A DNA stretch of 64,000 nucleotides from Fischerella thermalis PCC 7521. Lineage in GTDB: Bacteria; Cyanobacteriota; Cyanobacteriia; Cyanobacteriales; Nostocaceae. Shown one piece after another: positions 1 to 8,267 of this stretch (positions within the stretch are counted from its first letter, which is position 1; each line of letters opens with the position of its first letter). The stretch is taken from assembly GCF_000317225.1 (NCBI RefSeq), contig NZ_AJLL01000089.1, positions 1-64,000 on the forward strand. The letters run 5' to 3'. The notes beneath the pieces are model-generated. The model ran no database searches. It saw only the letters and a list, made by a program, of their open reading frames with translations, and was not told where the DNA came from. Position numbers and translations under genes: made by a program.

Positions 1-165
1 AGGTGATATATAAAAACGAACACCGATGCACACTGATGAACACGGATGAATTTGATGATTTATCGGTGTGTATCTGTGTTTATCTGTGGTCGTTATATCA
101 TAAAGTTTAGTGCTGTTCGCTGGAGATGGGTGATATATAAAAACGAACACCGATGAACACGGATG
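1..165. repeat. Dispersed AACAC-GATG repeat, two partial copies
   Basis: Two copies of a segment beginning GTGATATATAAAAACGAACAC (first base variable) lie about 120 bp apart. Each is followed by short units of the type GAACACCGATG / GAACACGGATG, and the first copy continues into an opposing arm with the reverse units (ATCTGTGTTTATCTGTGGTCG). The same family recurs near 3.4, 21.5, 45.2 and 49.05 kb, always between genes. No coding potential is visible. It looks like a dispersed hairpin-forming repeat. Confidence 0.7.
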
Positions 166-201
166 ATTTGGCATAATTTATTGGTATGCCTGTGGTTCAA
201 A

Positions 202-1848
202 TTAGACATCTCTCAGTTGTGAAGGTAAGTTATTCTTGTCGAACTCGACTTTACCATATTCAAGTTTTATAATTCTATCTGCTAGATGAAAATAGCGATC
301 ATCGTGGGTGATTACCAATATTGTTTTACCTGTATCCCTGAGTTTTGGCAGTAGTTCTTTGTAGAATATTTCCTTGAATGCTGGGTCTTGATCTGCTGCC
401 CATTCATCAAATAAATAAATGGGTCTATCTTCTAGGTATACGGTGAGCAATGCTAGTCTTTTACGTTGTCCTTGGGAAAGGGCGGTGGTAGAAAGTCTAC
501 CGTTTTTAACTTTTACTTTATGCTCTAACTGTAAAAGTTTGAGGTACTCTTGAACTTTACAATCTAGACTAGGATTTTCTAATCCTAAAAGTTCATCAAA
601 TAAATAAAAGTCAGAAAATACTACAGAAAAATGCTGACGATACCATTCTCGATTTTGTTCTGTAATTAAATTTTGATTTAGTCTAATTTCTCCCGCCTCC
701 GGAATATAAAGTCCAGTAATTAATTTAGCTAAGGTAGATTTACCGCTACCATTTCCCCCGACTATAAATACAATCTCTTGGGGATAAAGTGTCAGGTTGA
801 TAGGGCCTAAAATAAAACTTTTTTCTTCTTCTGCTGTATGATAACTGTGAATTACATCCTTGAGTTGTAAACGATGCCAAACAGTCTTAGCAGCAGGTGG
901 AACTGTTAATACTTCAGCTCGATTACTGAGAGATAAACCTAGTGATTCTATCTTTTGTAAGGCAATGCTGGCTTTACTCAAAAGCGGAAGTTTACTGATG
1001 ATATTATTCATTGGCATCATCAAGTAAATGAAGGTTAAGATATATCCAGAAAGAGTTTGCGCATTGATGGCTAGCAAATTAGGCAGTGCAAAAATGACAA
1101 AACCCATCGCGAAAAAGAAGATGAGTTGACCCCAACTGGTGGTTATGGCAAAAAAGGTGAAACCATCAACGTTGTGACGACGGTATTTAGTAGCAGTTGA
1201 TTGCAGTTTTTTGTCTAAAAAGACTTGACGTCGGTTGTAGTGGAGTTTCAGTTCTTTGACACCTTCAGTAATAGTACGGAAATGGTCAAACAGTACATCT
1301 TGATCTTCACGAGCTAGGGTGAGTAATTTTTTACCTCTGTTCAAAAACCACTGACAGCTAGCAATTGCTACTACAGATAATCCTGCAACTATGAGCAAGA
1401 CTAACCAAGATAACCAAGTGATGTAAACAACACAGCCCAAGACGATCGCTAGGTTAATAAATAAAAAAGGCATTTGATAAACCCCATCAGCAACCGCTTG
1501 AACATCTTCGGTAAGAGTTGCTAAAAGGCGGGGATTTCCTAGTTGTTCTAAATGACTCAACTCGCAAGAGAGAATCTGGCGACTCAAACGCATCCGTAGT
1601 TGCAAGACTGCATTCTGAGATAAGCGAATCAGCATTACTTGGGAAATAATGCTGGTGATGAGCGCAACTAATGCCAATCCTACAAAACCCCAAATTATAA
1701 TTTTTAAGGAAGAACCGGGGTTACTAGTAACAACATTGCTGATTAAGGCAATTAAAGCAGCACTGCTACCACCACTAAGAAATCCAGTGGCGATCGCGAT
1801 CGCGATCATTTTCCAAGAAGAACGCAGCAGAAAAGAAATCAAATGCAT
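202..1848 (-). CDS. Cyclic-peptide-type ABC exporter, fused permease and ATPase (SyrD/PvdE-like)
   Basis: This 548-residue protein is a half-size ABC exporter. The N-terminal 300 residues hold about six hydrophobic segments. The C-terminal part is the ATPase, with Walker A GGNGSGKST near residue 364, a signature-like LSQGQRKRL, and Walker B IYLFDEWAADQDP. The altered signature (LSQGQ rather than LSGGQ) and the DEWAADQDP ending are typical of the SyrD/PvdE cyclic-peptide exporter family, whose members move siderophore precursors or lipopeptides across the inner membrane. No peptide synthetase or precursor gene is next to it, so the substrate is unknown. The ATG at 1848 opens directly on a hydrophobic segment. 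Its neighbour upstream is a 500-bp non-coding stretch. The family call is firm; the substrate is not. Confidence 0.85.
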   Translation of the reverse strand: MHLISFLLRSSWKMIAIAIATGFLSGGSSAALIALISNVVTSNPGSSLKIIIWGFVGLALVALITSIISQVMLIRLSQNAVLQLRMRLSRQILSCELSHLEQLGNPRLLATLTEDVQAVADGVYQMPFLFINLAIVLGCVVYITWLSWLVLLIVAGLSVVAIASCQWFLNRGKKLLTLAREDQDVLFDHFRTITEGVKELKLHYNRRQVFLDKKLQSTATKYRRHNVDGFTFFAITTSWGQLIFFFAMGFVIFALPNLLAINAQTLSGYILTFIYLMMPMNNIISKLPLLSKASIALQKIESLGLSLSNRAEVLTVPPAAKTVWHRLQLKDVIHSYHTAEEEKSFILGPINLTLYPQEIVFIVGGNGSGKSTLAKLITGLYIPEAGEIRLNQNLITEQNREWYRQHFSVVFSDFYLFDELLGLENPSLDCKVQEYLKLLQLEHKVKVKNGRLSTTALSQGQRKRLALLTVYLEDRPIYLFDEWAADQDPAFKEIFYKELLPKLRDTGKTILVITHDDRYFHLADRIIKLEYGKVEFDKNNLPSQLRDV

Positions 1849-2355
1849 GATATTTGTTTACAAACCAGTTTAGTTTGCGCTCCTTGGGGAAATTTTATCT
1901 TTTACAGTAAAAACTTATGGGGGATGGAAGCGATCGCATGATCGAGTATTGAGAACTTGATTCATGTCGGGCTTGTGGGTCATCATCTCATTAAATTTGC
2001 CCAAGAATGTGCTAAAAACGAAGAATCAGCTTCATTTTATTCCCAAAAAATACGTAAAGTAGTTCATACCTAGACATAACTACTCGACCACATAAGTTTT
2101 GACTCTTTGCGAGGGATCAGATCCCCGACTTTTTAAAAAAGTAGCAGATCTGACCAACATATCAAAATCAATTTGGCAAGCGGTTGATGATTTTCATCCC
2201 TTGAAGGCTACAACGCCGTTTATTTACAATAAAAAAACAGGTACTAATTCCATCGTCTGTGCAAAATTTTGATTGGGAATGCCCAATCATCCTAACCAAT
2301 TCATCTAGGTACAAGCATGTAGGTAAATAAACACAATTAAATAAAAAATTAAACT
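1849..2355. other. Intergenic stretch with a possible gene remnant
   Basis: About 500 bp separate two divergent genes. An open frame at 1951-2073 (plus strand) reads as a plausible protein tail (HVGLVGHHLIKFAQECA and onward to a TAG) but has no convincing start, since a TGA lies just upstream in frame. A hairpin-like stretch at about 2113-2155 pairs parts of a GATCAGATC/GATCTGA sequence. Otherwise nothing recognisable is present. Confidence 0.4.
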
Positions 2356-3348
2356 ATGGGACAGACAAAAACATTTCAACCTAAAGAAAGATTACCAAGT
2401 TTTTCGATTGTCCTAGAAACAGAAAACTTGGCTAATGCTGACATCAACAAACTATCTGAGTCTCTAAATTCATTAGTAAATCAAGACCTCTCACCTACTC
2501 AAGCTAATGAAGTTTTATTGATAGATAGCGGTGATGTTCCCCCCCAGAAGCTAGAACAGCTACGTCAAAAATATCCCTGGATTAAAGTTTATCAAGCACC
2601 ATCAGGAACTGGATATTATCAAGCAAAAATGCTGGGAGCTAATCTAGTCACAGGAGAAATAGTAGTCTATTGTGACTCCGACTGCATCTATGAAACCAAC
2701 TGGTTAAGAAATCTCCTCATCCCTTTCACACAAAGCGATGAAATCCAAATTGTTGCGGGAGAAACAACAACACAAGCTAGGGGGATCTACGGGACAGCAA
2801 TGGCTTTAACTTATATATTTCCTCAATATTCCCAGCAGAAAACTCTCCAACCCACTTCCCAATACTTTCTCAATAACGTTGCTTTCCGCCGCGAATTTCT
2901 CCTACAGTACCCCATTCCCACCGAACTAGTTCTCTACCGAGGTAACTGTGTAATTCATGCTCAAACATTACGTTCCTTGGGCTATACAATTTGGAGACAA
3001 CCGCAAGCCAGAGCAACCCACGCTCCACCATCAGGGCTATCTCACTTTTTCTGGCGTTTCTTATTAATTGGTCACGATTATTACTGGCAAAACCGTTTGC
3101 TAGCAAAATTTCAACAGAAGTATCGTGACCCTACAGCCGGGTTACAAAGTAAGTTACAGATTTTATCTAAAAGGCTAAGTAAGATGTTTACTAATCAACC
3201 AATTCACATAATTTACTTGCCTTTAGCAATTCCCATTGTCATTACTTCAGTAGTTTTGGTTCTTATAGGTTATGTAATCACCTTATTTCACCCTCATTAC
3301 TTGCTCAAAGTCTACAATCAAATTTTGGGTGAATTTGAAGTAGCATAA
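2356..3348 (+). CDS. Family 2 glycosyltransferase with C-terminal membrane segment
   Basis: A 330-residue GT-A fold glycosyltransferase. The N-terminal half shows the nucleotide-sugar domain: FSIVLETENLA, then LLIDSGD, and the metal-binding DxD-type motif in VVYCDSDCIYETNWL near residue 110. A hydrophobic stretch near residues 285-315 (IHIIYLPLAIPIVITSVVLV) suggests a membrane anchor with the catalytic domain in the cytoplasm. It probably transfers a sugar from a nucleotide donor to a lipid or polysaccharide acceptor; donor and acceptor cannot be read from the sequence. It is isolated on the plus strand, with another glycosyltransferase on the opposite strand downstream. Confidence 0.8.
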   Translation: MGQTKTFQPKERLPSFSIVLETENLANADINKLSESLNSLVNQDLSPTQANEVLLIDSGDVPPQKLEQLRQKYPWIKVYQAPSGTGYYQAKMLGANLVTGEIVVYCDSDCIYETNWLRNLLIPFTQSDEIQIVAGETTTQARGIYGTAMALTYIFPQYSQQKTLQPTSQYFLNNVAFRREFLLQYPIPTELVLYRGNCVIHAQTLRSLGYTIWRQPQARATHAPPSGLSHFFWRFLLIGHDYYWQNRLLAKFQQKYRDPTAGLQSKLQILSKRLSKMFTNQPIHIIYLPLAIPIVITSVVLVLIGYVITLFHPHYLLKVYNQILGEFEVA

Positions 3349-3392
3349 TGACAAATCATTAATAGTTATCAATCATCAAAAATTAGTCACAA

Positions 3393-3455
3393 ATGGATAA
3401 TCAATCTGTATCCATCTGTGCACATCTGTGTTTATCGGTGGTCGATTTCTAAAAC
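3393..3455. repeat. Dispersed ATCTGTGT repeat copy
   Basis: A short run of units (ATCTGTATCC, ATCTGTGCAC, ATCTGTGTTT) ends in ATCGGTGGTCGATTTC, the same tail seen near 45290. It belongs to the repeat family at the left end of the window and lies between two convergent glycosyltransferase genes. Confidence 0.6.
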
Positions 3456-3590
3456 ATAACTTTAGCTACCATCTTAAATCAGACAAGACATAAACGTAAA
3501 CTCCAGACGCTAGAGGAAAACTTCAAGGCAGAATAGCAACTGCGTAGAAATAGGAATTAATGAAACGCTGTACCAAAAACCAACCTTTCA

Positions 3591-4730
3591 TTACTTCCAC
3601 GGACAGATAACACCATCACCCTCAACCCGTAGATATCTTCCACGCCAATAAATACGTTGTCCAAACGCACCCATAACCCAAACAATAAAGCTGAGTGAGT
3701 CTCGCAACGGGATTATCCAAAGCCAACGTAAAAGTTTGGGACAGTTCATACTAAAAATACTGACTAGTACTTGCATATAACGAATAATAATTGTGGTTAA
3801 GCACATAGCTACTGCCCAACCAGCAAACCCCGACAGTAACAACAGCGGAATACAGTAGACAGTGCCGTAACAGAACACCATGGTATAGTACTGTGCGCCG
3901 CGATTGTAACGGATAGTCCGCGCCCAGCGTAATTCTCGGGTAAATACCTGCTTTAAGTTTTCTCGACCAGTATCCCACTCCAAAATATGGGGTGATAGTT
4001 CTACCTTATAACCTGCTTGGGCTGCTCTTTTGCCAAAATTGTAGTCTGAACCAATGCGGTTGAGGTGCAAACCACCAAAATCAGCTAACGTAGTTTTGCG
4101 AGTAGCTATAGTTACTCCTATAGTTAGGCGTAGACCATCGTCAAGTCTACGAGCTATTAACAAACTAGGAATAAAGTCAACACAGCGACCGAAGGAAGCA
4201 ACAGCAGCAGCTAGATATTGGGGGTTGTACCCGATATAAGCACTGGTTACAACATCTGCTGTCCCATTAAGCAAAGGACTTACAAGTGTGCGGATGTAGT
4301 CAGGATTTACTCGGATATCACCATCAGCAAAGATGATCACTTCATGTTGAGACTGTTCCAATAAATAGCTCAGGTTGCTATCTTTATAGTTGACTCCCCG
4401 TGGTTCCAAACCAATAAACAGTCTTACTTGCTCCGGAAAAGTTGCAACCAGCCTTTTTAGCAAGGGAACAGCAGAGTCTTTGGGATCTGTCACTCCAAAC
4501 AGCACTTCATAATTCGGATAGTTTTGCTTACACAGCGACGACCAATTTTCCCATGCTCCCTCATCTAATCCACTTACCGATACCATGATTGAGACTGGTA
4601 CATCTTGGTTACCGGGAATTTGCTGTTGGGTAGACGCAAAAAACTGATGGGTAAAAATAGCACATGCAATGTAAAATACCACTGAGCCAAGCATCAGCGT
4701 TAGGAATATAATTTCTAGGATAATAATCAT
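3591..4730 (-). CDS. Ceramide glucosyltransferase-like GT2/GT21 enzyme (HpnI-like)
   Basis: A 379-residue membrane glycosyltransferase. It has one N-terminal transmembrane segment, then a GT-A domain with VSVSGLDEG, a DxD motif in IIFADGDIRVNPDY near residue 136, and the processive-type signature RELRWARTIR near residue 267, followed by two or three C-terminal hydrophobic segments. The D, DxD, D and (Q/R)xxRW pattern is that of ceramide glucosyltransferases and the bacterial HpnI group, which transfers N-acetylglucosamine to bacteriohopanetetrol. No hpn genes are adjacent in this window, so the hopanoid role is an inference. The ATG at 4730 sits just before the membrane segment. It is convergent with the gene ending at 3348. 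Confidence 0.75.
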   Translation of the reverse strand: MIIILEIIFLTLMLGSVVFYIACAIFTHQFFASTQQQIPGNQDVPVSIMVSVSGLDEGAWENWSSLCKQNYPNYEVLFGVTDPKDSAVPLLKRLVATFPEQVRLFIGLEPRGVNYKDSNLSYLLEQSQHEVIIFADGDIRVNPDYIRTLVSPLLNGTADVVTSAYIGYNPQYLAAAVASFGRCVDFIPSLLIARRLDDGLRLTIGVTIATRKTTLADFGGLHLNRIGSDYNFGKRAAQAGYKVELSPHILEWDTGRENLKQVFTRELRWARTIRYNRGAQYYTMVFCYGTVYCIPLLLLSGFAGWAVAMCLTTIIIRYMQVLVSIFSMNCPKLLRWLWIIPLRDSLSFIVWVMGAFGQRIYWRGRYLRVEGDGVICPWK

Positions 4731-5195
4731 TTGGAGTTGCTTTTAAATACATAGCCCAAACAAAGTGAGCTTTTGTTGATCTAGCCTCTAATTTCAGATT
4801 AACTCCCTAAAACCCAAGAACATCCTCAACAATGGCAAATTCTACAAGGGCGAGCGATCGCACATATCATTGCTCGGCTTGTAGAAACCGTTAAACTCCC
4901 TTAAAGTAACTGGTAAAAGTAATATACCTGGTAAACCTTATTAAAAGTGAAAAGCTTCCAGCAAATTATCTTAGTGTCTTAGTGGCTTCGTGGTAAAAAA
5001 TACGACTTTTGAACCACCAAGACACCAAGGCACGAAGGTGAAAAGCTTCCAGCAAATTATCTTAGTGTCTTAGTGGCTTCGTGGTAAAAAATACGACTTT
5101 TGAACCACCAAGACACCAAGGCACGAAGGTGAAAATTTTATTAGGCAAATATTGTTGCTGGAATTTTTGCCCACGTTAGTGTGTGAATATTAAAA
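4731..5195. other. Intergenic stretch holding an exact 91-bp tandem duplication
   Basis: A HIP1 octamer lies near 4856. From 4947 the rest of the gap is dominated by two identical 91-bp copies, described as a separate entry. No gene is visible. Confidence 0.7.
4947..5135. repeat. Exact tandem duplication of 91 bp, each copy an inverted repeat
   Basis: Copies start at 4947 and 5038, and the first 7 bases of a third follow at 5129. Within each copy an arm CTTAGTGTCTTAGTGGCTTC faces an approximate complement (CCAAGACACCAAGGCACGAAG), so each copy can fold into a long imperfect hairpin. Shorter relatives occur near 7955-7985. Both copies look identical by eye, which suggests a recent event. Confidence 0.85.
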
Positions 5196-6131
5196 CTATT
5201 GACACAATTGGATAAATGTGCATTCCCATACGAGGCGGGGCTGAGCATAATAAAGTAAGGATTTACGTGCTTGTTCTAATAGTTTGATCATTTCGGGTTG
5301 ATGCCACTGGAGCCAATAAGACTGCTGGAGATAATCGACTAGCCATAGTTGTGCTTCTGTATCGAGAGCTTTATCAATATCTCTGGCTAACTCTAAGGCT
5401 TGGCGATGGTTTTGTGGTACTTTGGTGACGGCTTGGAGTAGTTCTGGAGGAATGGCTTGTAGTTGTTGATAAGCAGCGATCGCTTCCCCAGGACTACCAC
5501 CAGCAATGCTTAAGAGGGCAGGATGTTGGAGAATTTCTTGATGACCTGTACGTGTTAATATCTCAGCCATTGTAGCTGTATCTAAGCGATAAAAGGGAAT
5601 GCGTTGGCAGCGTGACACTAAGGTGGGTAAAATTGACTCTGGTGAGGGAGCTATTAGTATTAGTGTTGCCTGTCCTGGTTCTTCTAAAGTTTTCAGTAAG
5701 GCGTTTGCAGCTGCTTCTGCCATTGTTTCTGCCTGTTCCACCACTACCACATGTCTTGGTGCTTCTAATGGTGGATGGGAGAGAAATTCGGTAATCTCAC
5801 GAATTTGTTCTAAGCGAATTACTGGTGGTGCTTTGCGCTTGAGTCCTTTGGCGGCTGCTTCTGCGGCGGTGAGGCGCTGTCCTTGATACTGGTAGGTTGG
5901 CTGTACCCATAGCACATCTGGATGGTTATCTTTTTGCAGTTTAGTACGGACAACATCTGTATTTTGATGAGCATCGGTAAACAATAACTCTACAAAGCAC
6001 TGTGCTGCTAAACCGCGCCCTACACCATCTGCCCCAATGAATAAATAAGCTGGTGCTACTCGATTAGTTTTTACAGCTCGCGTCAGTAATTCTACTGCTT
6101 GTGGTTGTCCGATGAGTGAAGAAAATGTCAT
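5196..6131 (-). CDS. holB: DNA polymerase III subunit delta'
   Basis: A 311-residue clamp-loader subunit. It opens with the family start FSSLIGQPQAVELL, then a P-loop-like segment IGADGVGRG near residue 32 in which the usual lysine is arginine, as expected for a delta' subunit that does not hydrolyse ATP. Further on are HVVVVEQAETM, the sensor-region signature ANALLKTLEEPG near 140, and LVSRCQRI with the SRC motif near 172. It would act with tau/gamma and delta to load the sliding clamp at replication forks. It is short for the family because the C-terminal collar is brief. The four cysteines of a zinc module seen in many delta' proteins are not evident. The gene is alone, flanked by repeats. 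Confidence 0.88.
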   Translation of the reverse strand: MTFSSLIGQPQAVELLTRAVKTNRVAPAYLFIGADGVGRGLAAQCFVELLFTDAHQNTDVVRTKLQKDNHPDVLWVQPTYQYQGQRLTAAEAAAKGLKRKAPPVIRLEQIREITEFLSHPPLEAPRHVVVVEQAETMAEAAANALLKTLEEPGQATLILIAPSPESILPTLVSRCQRIPFYRLDTATMAEILTRTGHQEILQHPALLSIAGGSPGEAIAAYQQLQAIPPELLQAVTKVPQNHRQALELARDIDKALDTEAQLWLVDYLQQSYWLQWHQPEMIKLLEQARKSLLYYAQPRLVWECTFIQLCQ

Positions 6132-6134
6132 TTT

Positions 6135-6162
6135 TTAGTAGTTAGTAGTTGGTGGTTAGTGG
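6135..6162. repeat. Heptamer STRR array, four units
   Basis: TTAGTAG, TTAGTAG, TTGGTGG and TTAGTGG in tandem, directly upstream of the holB start. These are the short tandemly repeated repetitive sequences typical of heterocyst-forming cyanobacteria. Confidence 0.85.
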
Positions 6163-6343
6163 GTAGAGATGCGATCAATCGCGTCTGTACATTATGTAGT
6201 TGTTTACTCCCCACACTCCCCACCCCCCTCTCGATATATAAAGATTACATGGTGATATAACAAAGTGGTGCGATCGCTCTGGGCGGTTGTTGTAATTCCT
6301 CATACATTAAGAAGAAGAGCCTGTTTGCATAGGTAGACCTATC

Positions 6344-7924
6344 ATGAAACGACGTTGGAAGTCATTATTCCTGGCCGTTAGTTGGGTAATGCTAGCTATT
6401 GGGACATCTATTTTAATTATCCTGATACAACCGCTACGACCCACTCCTGCCCAAGAGCCTACTGTTGTAGTTGACACTCCTAAACCGACGCCAACACCAG
6501 AAGCAAGTGATGACAAAAAACCGGACTCAGCAGTAGCAGAACCAGCACCCACTCCCGAAGAAATTGCCCGTCGGCAAAAATTGATCGAAGCAGACAAGCT
6601 ATATTTGGCGGGAGAGTATGCAGCAGCCCAGAAAATATATCGCGAGGTGAAAAAACCATTTGCACAAACATCTCACACACCACAAATTAAACCAGCGATC
6701 CTTGATGTGAATCAATTATCTCCAGCAGGCAAGGTATACTGGCGAGAGGTGCAAGCTGGTATTGTCAGTAAGTTGCAAACTAGAATTTTTGTTCCCCTGG
6801 AACTTTTAGTTCAGCAGTATCCAGAGTTTATTCCTGGTCAAATTAAATACGCTGAACTACTGCAAGAATACGGTGATAAGAAAAAAGCATTAGAGGTTTT
6901 AGAACGGGCTGCTACGCTTTATCCAAACCAAGCAGATTTAATTAAAGCAAAAGTTACAACCCTAGCAAGTAATAAAAAATGGATGGAGGCGTCTATTGCA
7001 GCACGGCAATTTGCAATTCTCAATTCTAATCATCCCCAAGTGGCGGAATTTAATAAACTAGCAGAAGAAAATCTCAAACGTTATAAATCTCATATTCGAG
7101 CAGAAGTCAGAGGTAATACGATCGCTAATATTATCACTGGTGCTTTAGGATATGCTCTGACGGGTAGCCTGGTCGGGCCATTTTCTGCCTTAGATTCTAC
7201 GATATTATTACTCCAGGGCGAAAAAGCTGTGGGTGATTCGGTAGCAAAACAAGCAAAAAAACAACTACCTTTAGTTAAAGATCCGCAGCTTGTAGCATAC
7301 GTTAATTCTATCGGGCAAAAACTGGCAAAAGTCGGCGGACGTGATGAGTTTAAATACGAGTTCTTTGTGATTCCGGAAGAATCTCTCAATGCTTTTGCCT
7401 TACCCGGTGGTAAAATTTTTGTTCACGCTGGTGCGATCGCCAAAACTAATTCCGAGGCAGAATTAGCTGGTTTACTCGGTCATGAATTATCCCATGTCTT
7501 GCTTTCTCACGGCTTCCAATTAGTTACCCAAGGGAATCTGATTGGTAACCTCACTCAGTATCTCCCTTTTGGCGGTACTATCGGACAACTATTTTCACTG
7601 ACTTATAGCCGTGAGATGGAACGTCAAGCAGATACCTTGGGTACACGTCTGATTGTGAGCAGTGGTTACGCTGCTGATGGTGTCTATAACTTGATGAACA
7701 CCCTCAAAGAACAACAAAAATATTCTCCTCCTAGTTGGTTATCATCTCATCCAGGCAGCAAAGAACGAGTGGAATATCTACAAGAATTGATTACAACCAA
7801 CAACTACAATCGTTATGCCTACGAAGGTGTAGCCCAACATCTGGAAATGCAAGCCAAAGCCAAGCAGATACTCAAAGAAGAAAAAGAACGCAAAAGGGAA
7901 CGGAAAATCGGGAATCGGGAATAG
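6344..7924 (+). CDS. M48 family metallopeptidase with TPR-like region, membrane anchored
   Basis: A 526-residue protein. Residues about 7-30 form a transmembrane anchor, followed by a Pro/Thr-rich linker (TPKPTPTPEAS). Residues about 75-250 are helical and TPR-like (LYLAGEYAAAQKIYREV; ALEVLERAATLYPNQADLIKAK). The C-terminal zinc peptidase has HELSHVLLSHG (HExxH) near residue 378 and the third ligand in REMERQADTLG near residue 424. Family members such as BepA/LoiP are envelope proteases, so it probably degrades or checks proteins outside the cytoplasmic membrane. The end is very charged (KERKRERKIGNRE). It is transcribed alone, divergent from holB. Confidence 0.88.
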   Translation: MKRRWKSLFLAVSWVMLAIGTSILIILIQPLRPTPAQEPTVVVDTPKPTPTPEASDDKKPDSAVAEPAPTPEEIARRQKLIEADKLYLAGEYAAAQKIYREVKKPFAQTSHTPQIKPAILDVNQLSPAGKVYWREVQAGIVSKLQTRIFVPLELLVQQYPEFIPGQIKYAELLQEYGDKKKALEVLERAATLYPNQADLIKAKVTTLASNKKWMEASIAARQFAILNSNHPQVAEFNKLAEENLKRYKSHIRAEVRGNTIANIITGALGYALTGSLVGPFSALDSTILLLQGEKAVGDSVAKQAKKQLPLVKDPQLVAYVNSIGQKLAKVGGRDEFKYEFFVIPEESLNAFALPGGKIFVHAGAIAKTNSEAELAGLLGHELSHVLLSHGFQLVTQGNLIGNLTQYLPFGGTIGQLFSLTYSREMERQADTLGTRLIVSSGYAADGVYNLMNTLKEQQKYSPPSWLSSHPGSKERVEYLQELITTNNYNRYAYEGVAQHLEMQAKAKQILKEEKERKRERKIGNRE

Positions 7925-8267
7925 TAAGTTTAGTGGTTTCAGTCCCGGTCTTTTTTACCACTAAAAACACCAAGACACCAAGAACAACCTATCAAAATCA
8001 ATTTGATCGAGTACTATACATAGTTGGTAGTGAGTACTTAAGTACTCACTACGAACCAGATGTAAGCCTCTTTTTGCAAATAGGTAATCAGTGATCAATA
8101 ACTGAATCACTGGCAATGTCGGTTTTGTCTATCCTATCGAACTCACTTTCTGTTACACACAAGTCATGATTGAAAATAAATAGCTAAAGTTAAAAAAGAC
8201 TGTTATTTGTTCTCTTATAACTGCAAAAATAAAAGTCTTTGTGTCCTTTGTGGTTCGTTAATCAAAC
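7925..8267. other. Intergenic stretch with repeat fragments and a long palindrome
   Basis: Near 7955-7985 there is a relative of the ACACCAAGACACCAAG repeat. A perfect 26-bp palindrome follows at 8027-8052. The last 80 bp before the next gene contain GTGTCCTTTGTGGTTCG, again repeat-like. I see no gene. Confidence 0.6.
8027..8052. repeat. Perfect 26-bp palindrome
   Basis: The half site GTAGTGAGTACTT is followed at once by its exact reverse complement, with no loop. It lies about 100 bp after the M48 peptidase stop and 215 bp before the GTPase gene. No T-run follows, so a simple terminator is unlikely. Confidence 0.85.
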
